A DNA stretch of 64,000 nt from Candidatus Marithrix sp. (GCA_016744775.1 JADGDS010000001.1:347628-411627), one strand, 5' to 3'. Shown: positions 54,568 to 64,000, counted from the stretch's first letter. The notes: a model not told the origin generated them from the sequence alone. Made by a program: numbers and translations.

Positions 54568-57500
54568 ATGAGCGATTATCCTTATCCCGGTTTACGTCCA
54601 TTTGAACGTCATGAAACTTACATTTTTTTTGGGCGTGAGGAACATACAGACCAATTAATAGAAAAATTAGGTAATAGTCATTTTCTCGCAGTAGTAGGAC
54701 CTTCAGGTTGTGGTAAATCTTCTTTAGTACGTACAGGATTATTAGCTGGTTTACAAACCGGCTTTCTTAGCAGTGCAAGTGGACATTGGCGTGTGGCAGA
54801 ATTTCGCCCCGGTAATCGTCCATTTTTGCGTTTAGCCGAGGCTTTATTGGTAGAAAAAGCTTTAGGTGTAGAATATACTGCTCCTTTTGGTGGAGAAATA
54901 GATAGTTTTGCGTTTTTACAGGCACAGTTACGTCGTGGACCATATAGCCTTCATGAAATTTTAACTGAAACACCTCTGCCTGAAAATACTAATTTATTGC
55001 TGTTAGTTGATCAATTTGAAGAAATATTCCGTTATTATCAGCAGGGGGCTGCTGATCAGGCGGCTGCGTTTGTTAATTTACTATTAAATAGTAGTAAACA
55101 TTCTAATATTTATATTGTTTTAACAATGCGTTCCGATTTTATCGGTGATTGTGCATTGTTTTATGATTTACCTGAAGCCATTGATAATGGTTTATTTTTA
55201 ACTCCTCGTTTAACTCGTGATCAAGTACGTGCGGCTATTGAAGAACCGGCATTAGTGTTTGGTGGTGAAGTTGATCCTACTTTAGTCAATAAGTTGCTTA
55301 ATGACATGAGTAGTGATCCTGATCAATTACCACTGTTACAACATGCTTTAATGCGCATGTGGACGCTTGCTAGTCTTGATAACACGATGTGTATCACATT
55401 AGAACATTATAAAAAGATAGGTGGTTTAACTAAAGCTCTGTCTTTACATGCTGATGAGGCTTATGCAGAATTAACTCCAGAACAACAAACAAACGCAGAA
55501 TTTTTATTTCGTAGTCTCTGTGAACGTGGTAGTGATAGTCGTGATACTCGTCGTCCAGTTAAATTAAAAGAAGTCGCAACTTTAGCACATGCTTCAATTC
55601 AAGATATTATTGATATTGTTGAAGTATTTCGTCAATCAGGACGCACTTTTTTGACACCTTCTTTAGGAACACCTTTAGAAGCTGAAACTGTGCTTGATAT
55701 AAGTCACGAAAGCTTGATTCGTCAATGGCAACGTTTAAAAATATGGACACGTAAAGAAGCTGAATCTGCTGAATTATATCAACGTTTACAAGACGCTGCA
55801 ATTCGTTGGCAACAACAACTGGCTGATTTATGGTCTGGTATTGAACTAGAACTAGCTTTGAAATGGCGTAGTGAGGAGCAGCCTACGCCGATTTGGGCAA
55901 AACGTTATGGCAAAAACCAAGATTTTGATCTTGCTATGCGTTTTTTGGATGCTAGTGCCTTACAGCAACAAGCAAAACAACGACGATTAGAAGAAACTAG
56001 GCTTAATCAATTAAAATTAGCACGGAAACGTGTGGTTTGGGCATTTTTGGGATTATTGTTTGCATTAGGATTAGCTTTTTGGGGATTTTGGGAACGTAAT
56101 AATGCTGTTGACGCTCAAACAATAGCCGAAACTGCGCGACACAAGGCTGAGTGGACAGAAAAATCCCGCACCATTAGTTTATTTGAATCAGAATTAACTC
56201 ATGCCTCTTTGTTAGCAGCTAGTGAAGATTATGCCGCTGCTACAGAAATATTAACAGAATCTCGTGAATTAGATTTACAAATTCCATTTCAGCGGCGTAA
56301 TGCTCGTAATTTATTAGCTTGGTATAGCAAACTTAAGGGTGATAGCCCACAACAACGTTATCAAGTTGGTGTACCTTTATCTGTAGTTGCTATTAGTCAT
56401 AACGGTCGTCTTTTAGCTACAGGCGGAGAAAATGGTACTTTAGCACTATTTAATCGTAAAAGTGGTCAATTATTACAATTTTTACGTAAACATGATGCTG
56501 ATATTTCAGCTCTTGTGTTTTTACCAAAAAGTCAATGGCTGGTTAGTGCTGGTGGAGAGGATCAAAAGATAATTTTTTGGTCATTATTTAGTGGTCAAGC
56601 AGTTACTGAGTGGAAAACTCCAGCACCTGTATGGGCATTAGCCACTAGTTCAGATGGCAAATATTTAGCTAGCGGTGGTGATGATAAAAATATCACTGTA
56701 TGGGAAGTTGCAACTGGTAAAAAATTTAAGACTTTTGTAGGGCATAAAGAAAGAATATCCAGTTTGGCTTTTAGCCCCGATGATAAGCTGTTAGCAAGTT
56801 CTGCTTATGATAATAATGCGGCTATTTGGGATTGGAAAACCGGTAAAATGTTACATAAATTACGCGGTCATTCTAATCATGTGCAAAAAGTTGCTTGGCA
56901 TCCAAATGGAAAGCTAGTTGCAACAGCAAGTAGCGATAAAAGTGTTCGTTTATGGAATGTTAAATCGGGTAAAAATGTGCGGATGTTACTTGGTCATATC
57001 AATAAGGTATTTGGAATACGTTTTATTGACAATGGACGTTATTTAGTTTCCGCTAGTGATGATCGTAGTTTGCGTATTTGGCATACCAATAGCGGTGTTA
57101 CAGTACGTATCTTACAAGGTCATACTTCAGGTGTAATTAATGTCGATAGTTATGCTGATAATATTTTTAGTGCCAGTACAGATGGTTTGGTAATAGCTTG
57201 GAATTCAGATTTAGCTCCTCAAAAAATGCTGAATTTCGCTGATAAACCTAGTTCAACTGCTATTGCACCAAATGGTGACAGTGTTGCAGTAGGTTTTGCT
57301 AATGGTAAATTAGCTTTGTATAGTCTGCCTGAGACTAAGTTATTATGGGAAAATAGCAGCGCACATGCCAAAAAAGTTAAACGTCTTTCTTTTAGTGCTG
57401 ATAGTCGTTGGTTAGCTTCTGCTAGTTTTGATAAAACTGTTAAATTATGGGAAGTTAAAACTGGTAAACAACAGCATACTTTTCTACATAAAGGTGCGGT

Positions 57501-59400
57501 TAATGCTGTAACATTTGCCTCTCAAAGTAGCAGTAAGTTTGCAAGTGCTAGTTATTCTGGGGAAGTGGGTTTATTTGATGTTAATGGCAAATCACGTTTT
57601 TTTGATGCTCAAGAAGGATATGACATTAATGCTGTTTCTTATAATAGTGACGGCACGCGCATATTAACTACTGGTGACAGGGATATACGCCTATGGGCAA
57701 TCAATAAGAATTCGCAAAAGCTATTACAAGAATATCCGCAAGCTAATGATTGGTTAATGTGGTCAGAATTAAGCCCAAATGGTCAACAAATAGCTACTGT
57801 TGGACGTGAACAAATAGTTAATATTTATTCTACTCAAAATAAATCAACTAAATATCGTTTAGTTGGACATGAAAGTACAATTTATCGTGTAATTTATAGT
57901 CCAGATGGTCAACAAGCTGCTACTGTTAGTGATGATGGTAGTTTACGTGTTTGGGATTTATATAATGGTAGTGAATTATTTAAGTTACGTTTACCTACGA
58001 TTCGTAATGGTGATTTTGTGCCTGTTTGGGATTTTGATTTTCGTTGTTCTCCACGAGATTGTTGGATTTCTGTGCCGCTTACAAGTGGTAAATTAATGTT
58101 ATACAATTTAGGTAAAATTGAAAAACCTATTGTAGCGGCTAAAACAATTGTAGCCACTAATGACAATAATGAACAATTTATTCCTATTCCTATATATCGT
58201 ACTGGAAGTTATGGTGCTGTAGGTGAAATCATTTTTGGCGGTTTCATGGATTATATGACTATGCTCAATGAAAGAGATGGTGGTATAAATGGAGTCAAAT
58301 TAACTTGGGAACAATGTGAAACTGGCTATCGGGTTGAACGCGCTATGGAATGTTATCAAAAACTTAAAACCAAACCTAATGCGGCTATGTTCAATTTCCT
58401 TAGTACTTCTGCTACCAATGCGGCGATGAAATATACGGAACAAGATAAGATACCAATAGTGTCAATTGGTTATGGTGATTCTAAAACTGCTGATGGTCGT
58501 GTATTTCCATATATGTTTCCTTTAATGATTAGTTATTGGGATCAAAATACGGCAAAAATTAGGTTTATTGCACAACAAGAAGGTGGTGTAGAAAAACTGA
58601 AAGGTAAAACCATTGCTAATGTTTATTATCATCGTGGTTCTGGTAAGGAAACTATACATATTCTGGAAGCTCAAGCTAAGAAATATGGTTTTAAACTGAA
58701 ACATTTTCCTATACGTCGTAAACTTGGACAAAAAGCAACTTGGGAACAAATAAAACGTTTAAATCCAGATTGGATATTGTTACGTGGCTGGGGAATGATA
58801 ATTCCAACTGCATTAAAAGAGGCGCAGCGTATAGATTTTCCTATTAATCATATTATTGGTTTATCATGGAATGATTCTGAAACTGAGATAATTCCAGCAG
58901 GTAAAGCGGCTAATGGTTTTATTACAGCGGCATATTATCCTGATGGTGATAATTTTAAATCTATACAAGATGTACGACAGTATGTTTATAGTAAAAAGAA
59001 AGGATCTGTATCTCAAAAGGTAATAGGATCAATTAATTATAATTTAGGCATTATTCATGGAATATTAAATACTGAAGCAATTCGTAGCGCACAAGCTCAA
59101 TTTGGTAATAAAGCACTGACAGGAGAACAAATACGTTGGGGCTTAGAACATCTAAATATTACTGAAGAGCGAATTAAAGAATTAGGTGCAGAAGGTTTAA
59201 TATTTCCAATGCAAACATCCTGTGCTAACCATGAAGGCGGCGGTAAGGTAAGATTCCAACAATGGGATGGTAAACAATGGCAAGTTATCAGCGACTGGAT
59301 AACACCAGATTATGAATTAACTCGTAAAATGGTTGAAGAAGCCGCTGAAAAATACGCGCTTGAAACTGGTACTAGCTTGCGTGATTGTGCTGGTGAGTAA
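54568..59400 (+). CDS. STAND NTPase - membrane helix - WD40 - periplasmic-binding-protein fusion
   Basis: 1610 residues from ATG 54568 (the frame also has ATGs at 54556 and 54559). MSDYPYPGLRPFERHETYIF starts an nSTAND1 domain with Walker A VGPSGCGKSSLVRTGLL and Walker B LLLLVDQFEEIF (to about 400). Near 488-508 lies one membrane helix (WAFLGLLFALGLAFWGFW). About 604-1180 carry WD40 repeats (LASGGDDKNITVWEVATGK, LWNVKSGKNV and more, roughly 12-14 blades). From about 1204 to the end is a whole type 1 periplasmic binding domain: YRTGSYGAVGEIIFGGFMDY, NERDGGINGVKLTWEQCETG, ISLSTSATN-like and GLIFPMQTSC. Such binding proteins usually serve amino-acid or amide ABC importers. The helix suggests a cytoplasmic STAND and external WD40 plus ligand domain, so a ligand-sensing signal protein is likely. 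No transporter is nearby. Confidence 0.92.
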   Translation: MSDYPYPGLRPFERHETYIFFGREEHTDQLIEKLGNSHFLAVVGPSGCGKSSLVRTGLLAGLQTGFLSSASGHWRVAEFRPGNRPFLRLAEALLVEKALGVEYTAPFGGEIDSFAFLQAQLRRGPYSLHEILTETPLPENTNLLLLVDQFEEIFRYYQQGAADQAAAFVNLLLNSSKHSNIYIVLTMRSDFIGDCALFYDLPEAIDNGLFLTPRLTRDQVRAAIEEPALVFGGEVDPTLVNKLLNDMSSDPDQLPLLQHALMRMWTLASLDNTMCITLEHYKKIGGLTKALSLHADEAYAELTPEQQTNAEFLFRSLCERGSDSRDTRRPVKLKEVATLAHASIQDIIDIVEVFRQSGRTFLTPSLGTPLEAETVLDISHESLIRQWQRLKIWTRKEAESAELYQRLQDAAIRWQQQLADLWSGIELELALKWRSEEQPTPIWAKRYGKNQDFDLAMRFLDASALQQQAKQRRLEETRLNQLKLARKRVVWAFLGLLFALGLAFWGFWERNNAVDAQTIAETARHKAEWTEKSRTISLFESELTHASLLAASEDYAAATEILTESRELDLQIPFQRRNARNLLAWYSKLKGDSPQQRYQVGVPLSVVAISHNGRLLATGGENGTLALFNRKSGQLLQFLRKHDADISALVFLPKSQWLVSAGGEDQKIIFWSLFSGQAVTEWKTPAPVWALATSSDGKYLASGGDDKNITVWEVATGKKFKTFVGHKERISSLAFSPDDKLLASSAYDNNAAIWDWKTGKMLHKLRGHSNHVQKVAWHPNGKLVATASSDKSVRLWNVKSGKNVRMLLGHINKVFGIRFIDNGRYLVSASDDRSLRIWHTNSGVTVRILQGHTSGVINVDSYADNIFSASTDGLVIAWNSDLAPQKMLNFADKPSSTAIAPNGDSVAVGFANGKLALYSLPETKLLWENSSAHAKKVKRLSFSADSRWLASASFDKTVKLWEVKTGKQQHTFLHKGAVNAVTFASQSSSKFASASYSGEVGLFDVNGKSRFFDAQEGYDINAVSYNSDGTRILTTGDRDIRLWAINKNSQKLLQEYPQANDWLMWSELSPNGQQIATVGREQIVNIYSTQNKSTKYRLVGHESTIYRVIYSPDGQQAATVSDDGSLRVWDLYNGSELFKLRLPTIRNGDFVPVWDFDFRCSPRDCWISVPLTSGKLMLYNLGKIEKPIVAAKTIVATNDNNEQFIPIPIYRTGSYGAVGEIIFGGFMDYMTMLNERDGGINGVKLTWEQCETGYRVERAMECYQKLKTKPNAAMFNFLSTSATNAAMKYTEQDKIPIVSIGYGDSKTADGRVFPYMFPLMISYWDQNTAKIRFIAQQEGGVEKLKGKTIANVYYHRGSGKETIHILEAQAKKYGFKLKHFPIRRKLGQKATWEQIKRLNPDWILLRGWGMIIPTALKEAQRIDFPINHIIGLSWNDSETEIIPAGKAANGFITAAYYPDGDNFKSIQDVRQYVYSKKKGSVSQKVIGSINYNLGIIHGILNTEAIRSAQAQFGNKALTGEQIRWGLEHLNITEERIKELGAEGLIFPMQTSCANHEGGGKVRFQQWDGKQWQVISDWITPDYELTRKMVEEAAEKYALETGTSLRDCAGE

Positions 59401-59413
59401 GGAATGTGTAACT

Positions 59414-59428
59414 AAACCTGTCAGGTTT
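59414..59428. repeat. AAACCTGTCAGGTTT palindrome
   Basis: A 15-bp palindrome between convergent genes, sharing core ACCTGTCAGGT with 16723-16737. It is followed by GTCTTTGTT and may terminate transcription. Confidence 0.55.
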
Positions 59429-59454
59429 GTCTTTGTTGGTAGCAGATAAGTCTA

Positions 59455-60252
59455 TTAGGATAATGCTTTAACCATTTCCAAACTTAAGCCAGTCACACTG
59501 GCTATTTGTTCGTCTGTTAAGACAGAAAGCTGTTTCAATTTACGAGCTGATTCTTCTTTAGCCTGTGCTGCGTCTTCTTTTATCTGCTTGATTTGCTTTT
59601 CAACTTCTTTCAAGAATTTTTCTTGTTTGACTTGTTCTTCACCATATTCATCAAACATCCGCGCACGTTCTTCGGGTGTCACTTGATCTTTTTGAATCAT
59701 ATTGAAAATCTGTTGGATTTCTGGCTGAGTATAATGAGATTCATCAACTTGTTCATCTAGGCTATCTTCTATCGCTTCCAACCATTCATGGTATCGCTTA
59801 GGTGTCACTTTTTTATCTAAATATTTGGGACAAATATACACAACCTTATGATCAATTTCTCCAAAAGCTTGACCTTGCAAATCTTTTGGATCAAAATCAA
59901 TGATGCCAATATCCTTTTTATGCTTATCACCTGAAGTTAAAACTACAATCGTAAAGACTTTGAATTTAGGACGAAATAAAGCAGCACAATGGTAATGTAA
60001 AAAGCGATGATAGTGATCTGGATAGCGTACATGTTGTATATCGACAATTATCCGATTTTTCTTATCTTCAGCATAAAGATCAAATTTGGTAGCTACACTA
60101 CCAATCGGTGGATCATAGGCTTTATCTTTTTCTACGGTGTCAATTTCAAGTTCAATGCCTAGCAAGTCACGAACAAAAGCGGTGAAAATCTCTGGCACAC
60201 CAAAAGCTTTTTTGAAAATGACATCGTAACGTAATGATGCGACTTCTTTCAT
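59455..60252 (-). CDS. PD-(D/E)XK nuclease-family transposase/Rpn-like protein
   Basis: 265 residues. RYDVIFKKAFGVPEI at the start, then KFDLYAEDKKNRIIVDIQ with D58 and D71/Q73 in the positions of the nuclease core, and HYHCAALF match the Rpn-type family of putative transposases that occurs in many copies in large-genome bacteria. The C-terminal part is a charged coiled coil (QIKQIKEDAAQAKEESARKL). Members promote recombination-like DNA changes; several have lost activity. Four bases separate it from the ZnuA-type gene on the same strand. Confidence 0.83.
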   Translation of the reverse strand: MKEVASLRYDVIFKKAFGVPEIFTAFVRDLLGIELEIDTVEKDKAYDPPIGSVATKFDLYAEDKKNRIIVDIQHVRYPDHYHRFLHYHCAALFRPKFKVFTIVVLTSGDKHKKDIGIIDFDPKDLQGQAFGEIDHKVVYICPKYLDKKVTPKRYHEWLEAIEDSLDEQVDESHYTQPEIQQIFNMIQKDQVTPEERARMFDEYGEEQVKQEKFLKEVEKQIKQIKEDAAQAKEESARKLKQLSVLTDEQIASVTGLSLEMVKALS

Positions 60253-60256
60253 AATT

Positions 60257-61108
60257 TCATATTTTTGATTTTAAATTAGCGGGTGTTTCTAATAAACAGT
60301 TTGTTAATGAATCTGTTAGATTATTTAATAAATCAAAATATGATCCATAACCTAATGGGTCTAATATGCCATGTTTTACTGAAGTATCTTCTGTGAGAAT
60401 TCTGACTAATGGTGACTTAAACTGAGGTTCACTGAAAATACAACGGATATTTTGGCGTTTTATCTGCCTACGTAATTTATATACACGTCTCACACTTAGA
60501 CGAGCTTCTGGTGATAATTTAATACTTTCTACAGCGGCTAATTTATAATGATGTTCAAAATATTTATAAGCATCATGAAAAACTAAATATGGTAAATCTT
60601 GTATTGGAGCTAATTTAAGTTTTAATTGTTCATCTAATGCTTTAATTTTTATAACTAAATTATTAGCATTGTTTACATAAGTCTGAGCATGAATTGAATC
60701 AATCTTAGCTAAAGTGCTGGCTATTGCTTGTACCATGATTTGCGCATTATTTGGATCAAGCCAAATATGTGGATCAGTATTTAATAAGTTCAAATTTGGC
60801 AAATCAATGAGCTGTATTTTAGGCGCATTAATTATGTTTAAACTTTTCTCTAAAAAACTTTCCAGATTTGGACTAACCCATATAATTAGATCAGCAACAT
60901 GTAATCGCCGTACTTTTGATGGTCTTAAACTATAATTATGTGGCGACTCACCGGGCTTTAATAATAAATATGGTTTAGCTACTCCCTTCATGACTTCTGT
61001 CACCAGACTATGAATAGGTGCTATAGTTACAATAACGTTTGGTTCTTTGGCTTGTGTATTAAAAGCTAATATAGCTAATATAGTAATATATTTTAATTTT
61101 TTTATCAT
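60257..61108 (-). CDS. znuA: ZnuA-type metal-binding protein of an ABC importer
   Basis: 283 residues with a signal peptide (1-20, ending NTQA). The metal histidines are H57 (ESPHNYSL), H114 (DPHIWLDP) and H178 (FHDAYKYFEHHY), the ZnuA/TroA pattern. The histidine-rich loop usual in ZnuA is missing, so zinc is likely but manganese cannot be excluded. No permease or ATPase gene is adjacent, nor a Zur box recognised; the importer must be elsewhere. Confidence 0.9.
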   Translation of the reverse strand: MIKKLKYITILAILAFNTQAKEPNVIVTIAPIHSLVTEVMKGVAKPYLLLKPGESPHNYSLRPSKVRRLHVADLIIWVSPNLESFLEKSLNIINAPKIQLIDLPNLNLLNTDPHIWLDPNNAQIMVQAIASTLAKIDSIHAQTYVNNANNLVIKIKALDEQLKLKLAPIQDLPYLVFHDAYKYFEHHYKLAAVESIKLSPEARLSVRRVYKLRRQIKRQNIRCIFSEPQFKSPLVRILTEDTSVKHGILDPLGYGSYFDLLNNLTDSLTNCLLETPANLKSKI

Positions 61109-61119
61109 TATTTGGTCTT

Positions 61120-61380
61120 TTAAGTATTAGCGTGATTAGCAATATAACTTTTCAGTATTTCATCAATATGTGTCTGCCAACCCTTACCACTAGCTTTAAA
61201 ATAGTCAACAACTTCAGGGGATAGTTGGATTGATAAGGGTATCTTTGTTGCTGCTTTTTGTGGAGCATGAACATAAGGTGGCATATCGGAATGTCGTAAG
61301 CGCATGGGCATCGCGTTTTTTAAATCAAGTTCAGTTAATTCCCGCGCTTCACCGTCATTGTCAATTAATGGCTTTTGCAT
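61120..61380 (-). CDS. BrnA-family antitoxin without a toxin partner
   Basis: About 86 residues from ATG 61380 (MQKPLIDNDGEARELTELDL); the frame upstream to 61413 overlaps the neighbouring gene's end. KIPLSIQLSPEVVDYFKASG and KGWQTHIDEILKSYI match the BrnA antitoxin DNA-binding and dimerisation region closely. A brnT should precede it but the upstream gene is a beta-propeller protein. It may be a leftover antitoxin or serve another toxin. Confidence 0.85.
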   Translation of the reverse strand: MQKPLIDNDGEARELTELDLKNAMPMRLRHSDMPPYVHAPQKAATKIPLSIQLSPEVVDYFKASGKGWQTHIDEILKSYIANHANT

Positions 61381-61409
61381 AGATTTTTTTCTCTGTTGAA
61401 ATAATATTA

Positions 61410-63809
61410 TCAATTTTTTTCTCCAGCACTTATCAATTCCATAATAAATTGATTTGTATTCAATACTTTAAATTTCGCCCAATATAAGTTAGAGTTGTTG
61501 CTGGTTTTAATGCAAGGAATTTCTATTTCGGCTTTATTGGCTTTGTAGATCACTTCACATCCTCTTGCTATTAAGTTTATTGTTGCTTTTTCATTTTCTT
61601 CAAGTTTGAATTGAATCGGTTTCGTTTGAGATAATATCGTTTGATATTGAATCTCATTTATATGAACGCATGGAATTTTTAATTCTTTGCCATTATAATT
61701 CGCTGTGCAAAGATAAGGATTTGATGTACGTAGTAGTTTGTATGATGGTACATGGCAACTTTTATCTTCCCATACTCCATTGTTTGATAAGCACTCTTTT
61801 TCTGTAAAACATTGATCTAAATGTAAGTTATCGCATTTGTTTTTATCAGTTAAATGGATAATTGCAATATCTGTTTCTAAACTAGATAATTTGTTTGCTT
61901 TAATCGTATCTTCAGTGATCGAAAATACATAATCATCCATAAAAATAGAACGTTTTACATAAGTATTTGATTGTGTCCACCAATTATAACAATATCCTTG
62001 GTATTTATTATGGCTTTCAGGGGCGACATGAGGCACTGTTCTAACTAATTCAAAGCCAGTTTCAGTGTCGATTTTATAAACCAATAAGCCAGCAAACGTC
62101 ATTATATCATTCTGCTCACCCTTTTCACAAATATTCATTGGAAGTGCAAGTAATTTCTTTGAACCGAAATAGTTGAAAGCTAAATGATTTGTTGCCGCTT
62201 CAGAACTTGAACCACGTGAACCAATTATTTCTTTATGAACTAAACTAGGTTTATTCATATTTGAAATATCGAAAATTTGCAACATAATACCTTGAAACAA
62301 TGCAAAATCGCCTTTGTCTATGGAATCATAGCCAATTGTCAGCAAGTGCTTATCATCAAGTGGGTGCATATAGGTTGAAAAACCGGGAATTTTTAATTCT
62401 CCCGCAATTTCTGGTTGCTTAGGATTAGATAAGTCTAATACAAATAAGGGATCAGTTTTTTTGAAAGTAACAATATAGCCTTTATCACCAATAAATCGTG
62501 CTGAACGTATATCCTCTGTAGGCGCGATATTATCAATTTTTCCAACAGTAACTAATTCATTATCTTGTTGTTCTAAAATAGAAATAGTGCTATGTGTTTT
62601 AGGATCGGGTAAATAGCCAGTAGTTGTTGCAATACGGAAAAAACTTTTAAATTCATCCATTGAAAACTGATTTAGCACTCGCCCTTTTACTGTGCCGCTA
62701 CCGCTATATTTAATAGTTGGTAAAGCAAATTTATTAATTATCGTGGTTTTCTCAAGCCTAGAAGCGATATATAATGCAGAATTAGAAGCATAAACAGCCC
62801 CTGATTTACCAAAAATAGTTGTAGCATTTAATGGAGTTTCGGTATTTATATCTGCGGATAAAATTGATACGAAGCTATTACCTTCTTTGCCAATATAAAA
62901 ATTATCGCATTGCTCAAATGGACTGTCATTATTTAGAGAATCTTTAACTGTAGGCAAGAATTTATCTACCTCAGCTGATTCAATTAGGGCTTTATTTTTA
63001 ACTTTTAATTGATTAAAAAGTTCTGTCATATCAGCGGTAGGTTGAGGTTTTTCGCAAAATTGACTGTTATGAATTTCTTCAGGAAAATATTTAATATCTT
63101 CAATTATTGGCTCTGGAAATACAACAACTGAATATATTGCATTATCAATCCGCCTAGAATTTAAATAAGCTCCAGAGAAATTGATTTCTCTGACTAAACT
63201 TGGTTGTTCGACATTAGAAATATCAAGCACAGTAATTTTTAATTCACGCCCATCACCAGTAAATTCACAATCATAACCATAAGTACATTCTTTCTGAATA
63301 TTGCTAGATTTTGATAAATAAATATCTGGTGGTGTTGATACAATTTGCTCTAAAGAAGAATAAATAAAAGCGCGTTTATTATGAATATACATTTTTTTAG
63401 GAATGCCTTCAATTTTAAAACTGGAAATTTCAGCCGCTGTTTCAGGTTTCCATGCTTTTATAATTTTAAATTTACCATGCGCTAAAATATAAATATAAGT
63501 ACCATCGTTTTTGACAAAATCAGCTTCATCAACACCAACTACTTGCACATTAGTTTCAGAATATTCAGTTGCTGTATCACCACTACTAGTAGATTTTTCG
63601 GGTTCAGAATTTAAAATATATATTGGATAACACCAATCGCGATTAAGAACCATTTCAAGATTGCGATCTAATCTTTGTTCCATTTTCTTAATAGCGGCTT
63701 GCTTAAATTGTGCTACCAGAGCCGAACAACTTTCTACGGCTTGTAAAGCATGGCTTTCGCTAATAAACAATAAATTAAATATAATAGTCAATAACAATAT
63801 CTGTTTCAT
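61410..63809 (-). CDS. Secreted beta-propeller-domain protein
   Basis: About 799 residues from ATG 63809; signal peptide ends ESHA near 20. The family hallmark NVQVVGVDEADFVKNDGTYI is followed by repeated blades (GKFKIIKAWKPETAAEISSF, GDKGYIVTFKKTDPLFVLDL, HLLTIGYDSIDKG), the secreted beta-propeller family often seen in archaea and large-genome bacteria. A cysteine-rich insert (CDNLHLDQCFTEKECLSNNG) and a C-terminal beta-domain follow. The function is unknown. A good promoter lies upstream at 63842-63869. Confidence 0.85.
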   Translation of the reverse strand: MKQILLLTIIFNLLFISESHALQAVESCSALVAQFKQAAIKKMEQRLDRNLEMVLNRDWCYPIYILNSEPEKSTSSGDTATEYSETNVQVVGVDEADFVKNDGTYIYILAHGKFKIIKAWKPETAAEISSFKIEGIPKKMYIHNKRAFIYSSLEQIVSTPPDIYLSKSSNIQKECTYGYDCEFTGDGRELKITVLDISNVEQPSLVREINFSGAYLNSRRIDNAIYSVVVFPEPIIEDIKYFPEEIHNSQFCEKPQPTADMTELFNQLKVKNKALIESAEVDKFLPTVKDSLNNDSPFEQCDNFYIGKEGNSFVSILSADINTETPLNATTIFGKSGAVYASNSALYIASRLEKTTIINKFALPTIKYSGSGTVKGRVLNQFSMDEFKSFFRIATTTGYLPDPKTHSTISILEQQDNELVTVGKIDNIAPTEDIRSARFIGDKGYIVTFKKTDPLFVLDLSNPKQPEIAGELKIPGFSTYMHPLDDKHLLTIGYDSIDKGDFALFQGIMLQIFDISNMNKPSLVHKEIIGSRGSSSEAATNHLAFNYFGSKKLLALPMNICEKGEQNDIMTFAGLLVYKIDTETGFELVRTVPHVAPESHNKYQGYCYNWWTQSNTYVKRSIFMDDYVFSITEDTIKANKLSSLETDIAIIHLTDKNKCDNLHLDQCFTEKECLSNNGVWEDKSCHVPSYKLLRTSNPYLCTANYNGKELKIPCVHINEIQYQTILSQTKPIQFKLEENEKATINLIARGCEVIYKANKAEIEIPCIKTSNNSNLYWAKFKVLNTNQFIMELISAGEKN

Positions 63810-63841
63810 AATACATCTCACAAATTTAGAATATATAATAT

Positions 63842-63869
63842 ATTATAGATTATTTTTGTTTAAATGCAA
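63842..63869 (-). promoter_or_regulatory. Likely sigma-70 promoter of the beta-propeller gene
   Basis: On the minus strand TTGCAT (63869-63864), a 16-base spacer and TATAAT (63847-63842), 33 bp before the ATG at 63809. The remaining sequence to 64000 is AT-rich and holds nothing recognised. Confidence 0.5.
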
Positions 63870-64000
63870 GATTGTCTATGTGTATTAGAAAGGTTGTCAT
63901 TTAGTTTACCTAAACATAGCTTGAGTTATGCGTCAATATTGCCAAAATATTCTAATTATTTGTATGATATAGGTGAACACCTACGCGCTTTTTATTTAGT

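Noticed and set aside
60257..61108. Full zinc ABC transporter operon
   Set aside because: Only the binding protein is found; neighbours on both sides are unrelated.

Overview
The window is a low-GC gammaproteobacterial chromosome segment. The gene orders hisI-hisE-HIT-tatABC-lipB and bamD<>rluD-pgeF are typical of gammaproteobacteria. The mix of a proton-pumping pyrophosphatase, large STAND/WD40 and PKD-repeat proteins, a PD-(D/E)XK element and many short GC-rich palindromes in AT-rich DNA resembles filamentous or giant sulfur bacteria (Beggiatoa/Thiomargarita-like Thiotrichales). That placement is an inference from gene content; no marker gene was compared.

Bases 1-21643 hold most of a biosynthetic gene cluster, cut at the left edge. 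A polyketide synthase module (end of KS, then AT-DH-KR-ACP) hands over to a terminal NRPS module (docking, C, A, PCP, thioesterase). A vanillyl-alcohol-oxidase-type flavoenzyme follows. On the opposite strand lie a two-gene dikinase resembling a split rifampicin phosphotransferase, a secreted 5'-nucleotidase-like phosphatase, a decayed P-type ATPase, a PvdE/SyrD-like peptide exporter and a 24-codon ORF with a good ribosome binding site. Running the other way are a P-type ATPase without its CPx motif and a diaminobutyrate aminotransferase/decarboxylase pair that would supply 1,3-diaminopropane. Together these suggest assembly, tailoring, phosphate masking, export and unmasking of a small peptide-polyketide; this is a hypothesis.

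Bases 21665-24897 carry an orphan DUF58 protein, a Crp/Fnr-type regulator, pilT and a lipoprotein alpha-carbonic anhydrase. Bases 24942-35408 are an accessory island. Four secreted proteins each end in the same unrecognised two-repeat module, beside a decayed copy of one of them. Between them sit a 147-bp MITE and an intact IscB nuclease element with its omega RNA (HEARO). Bases 35467-41104 encode a phosphorelay: two histidine kinases, a lone receiver and a receiver-cyclase-receiver protein.

Bases 41279-53865 are mostly housekeeping: hppA, lgt, a prepilin lacking a normal start codon, a GC-rich repeat array, a glycosyltransferase, a BrnT/BrnA toxin-antitoxin pair, an O-antigen ligase, hisI, a SYLF lipoprotein, hisE, a HIT protein, tatABC, lipB, bamD, rluD and pgeF. 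Bases 54047-63809 are accessory again: a transposase N-terminal fragment, a 1610-residue protein joining a STAND NTPase, one membrane helix, WD40 repeats and a complete periplasmic-binding-protein domain, an Rpn-like nuclease, a lone ZnuA-type protein, an orphan BrnA antitoxin and a secreted beta-propeller protein. No tRNA, rRNA or CRISPR array was seen.
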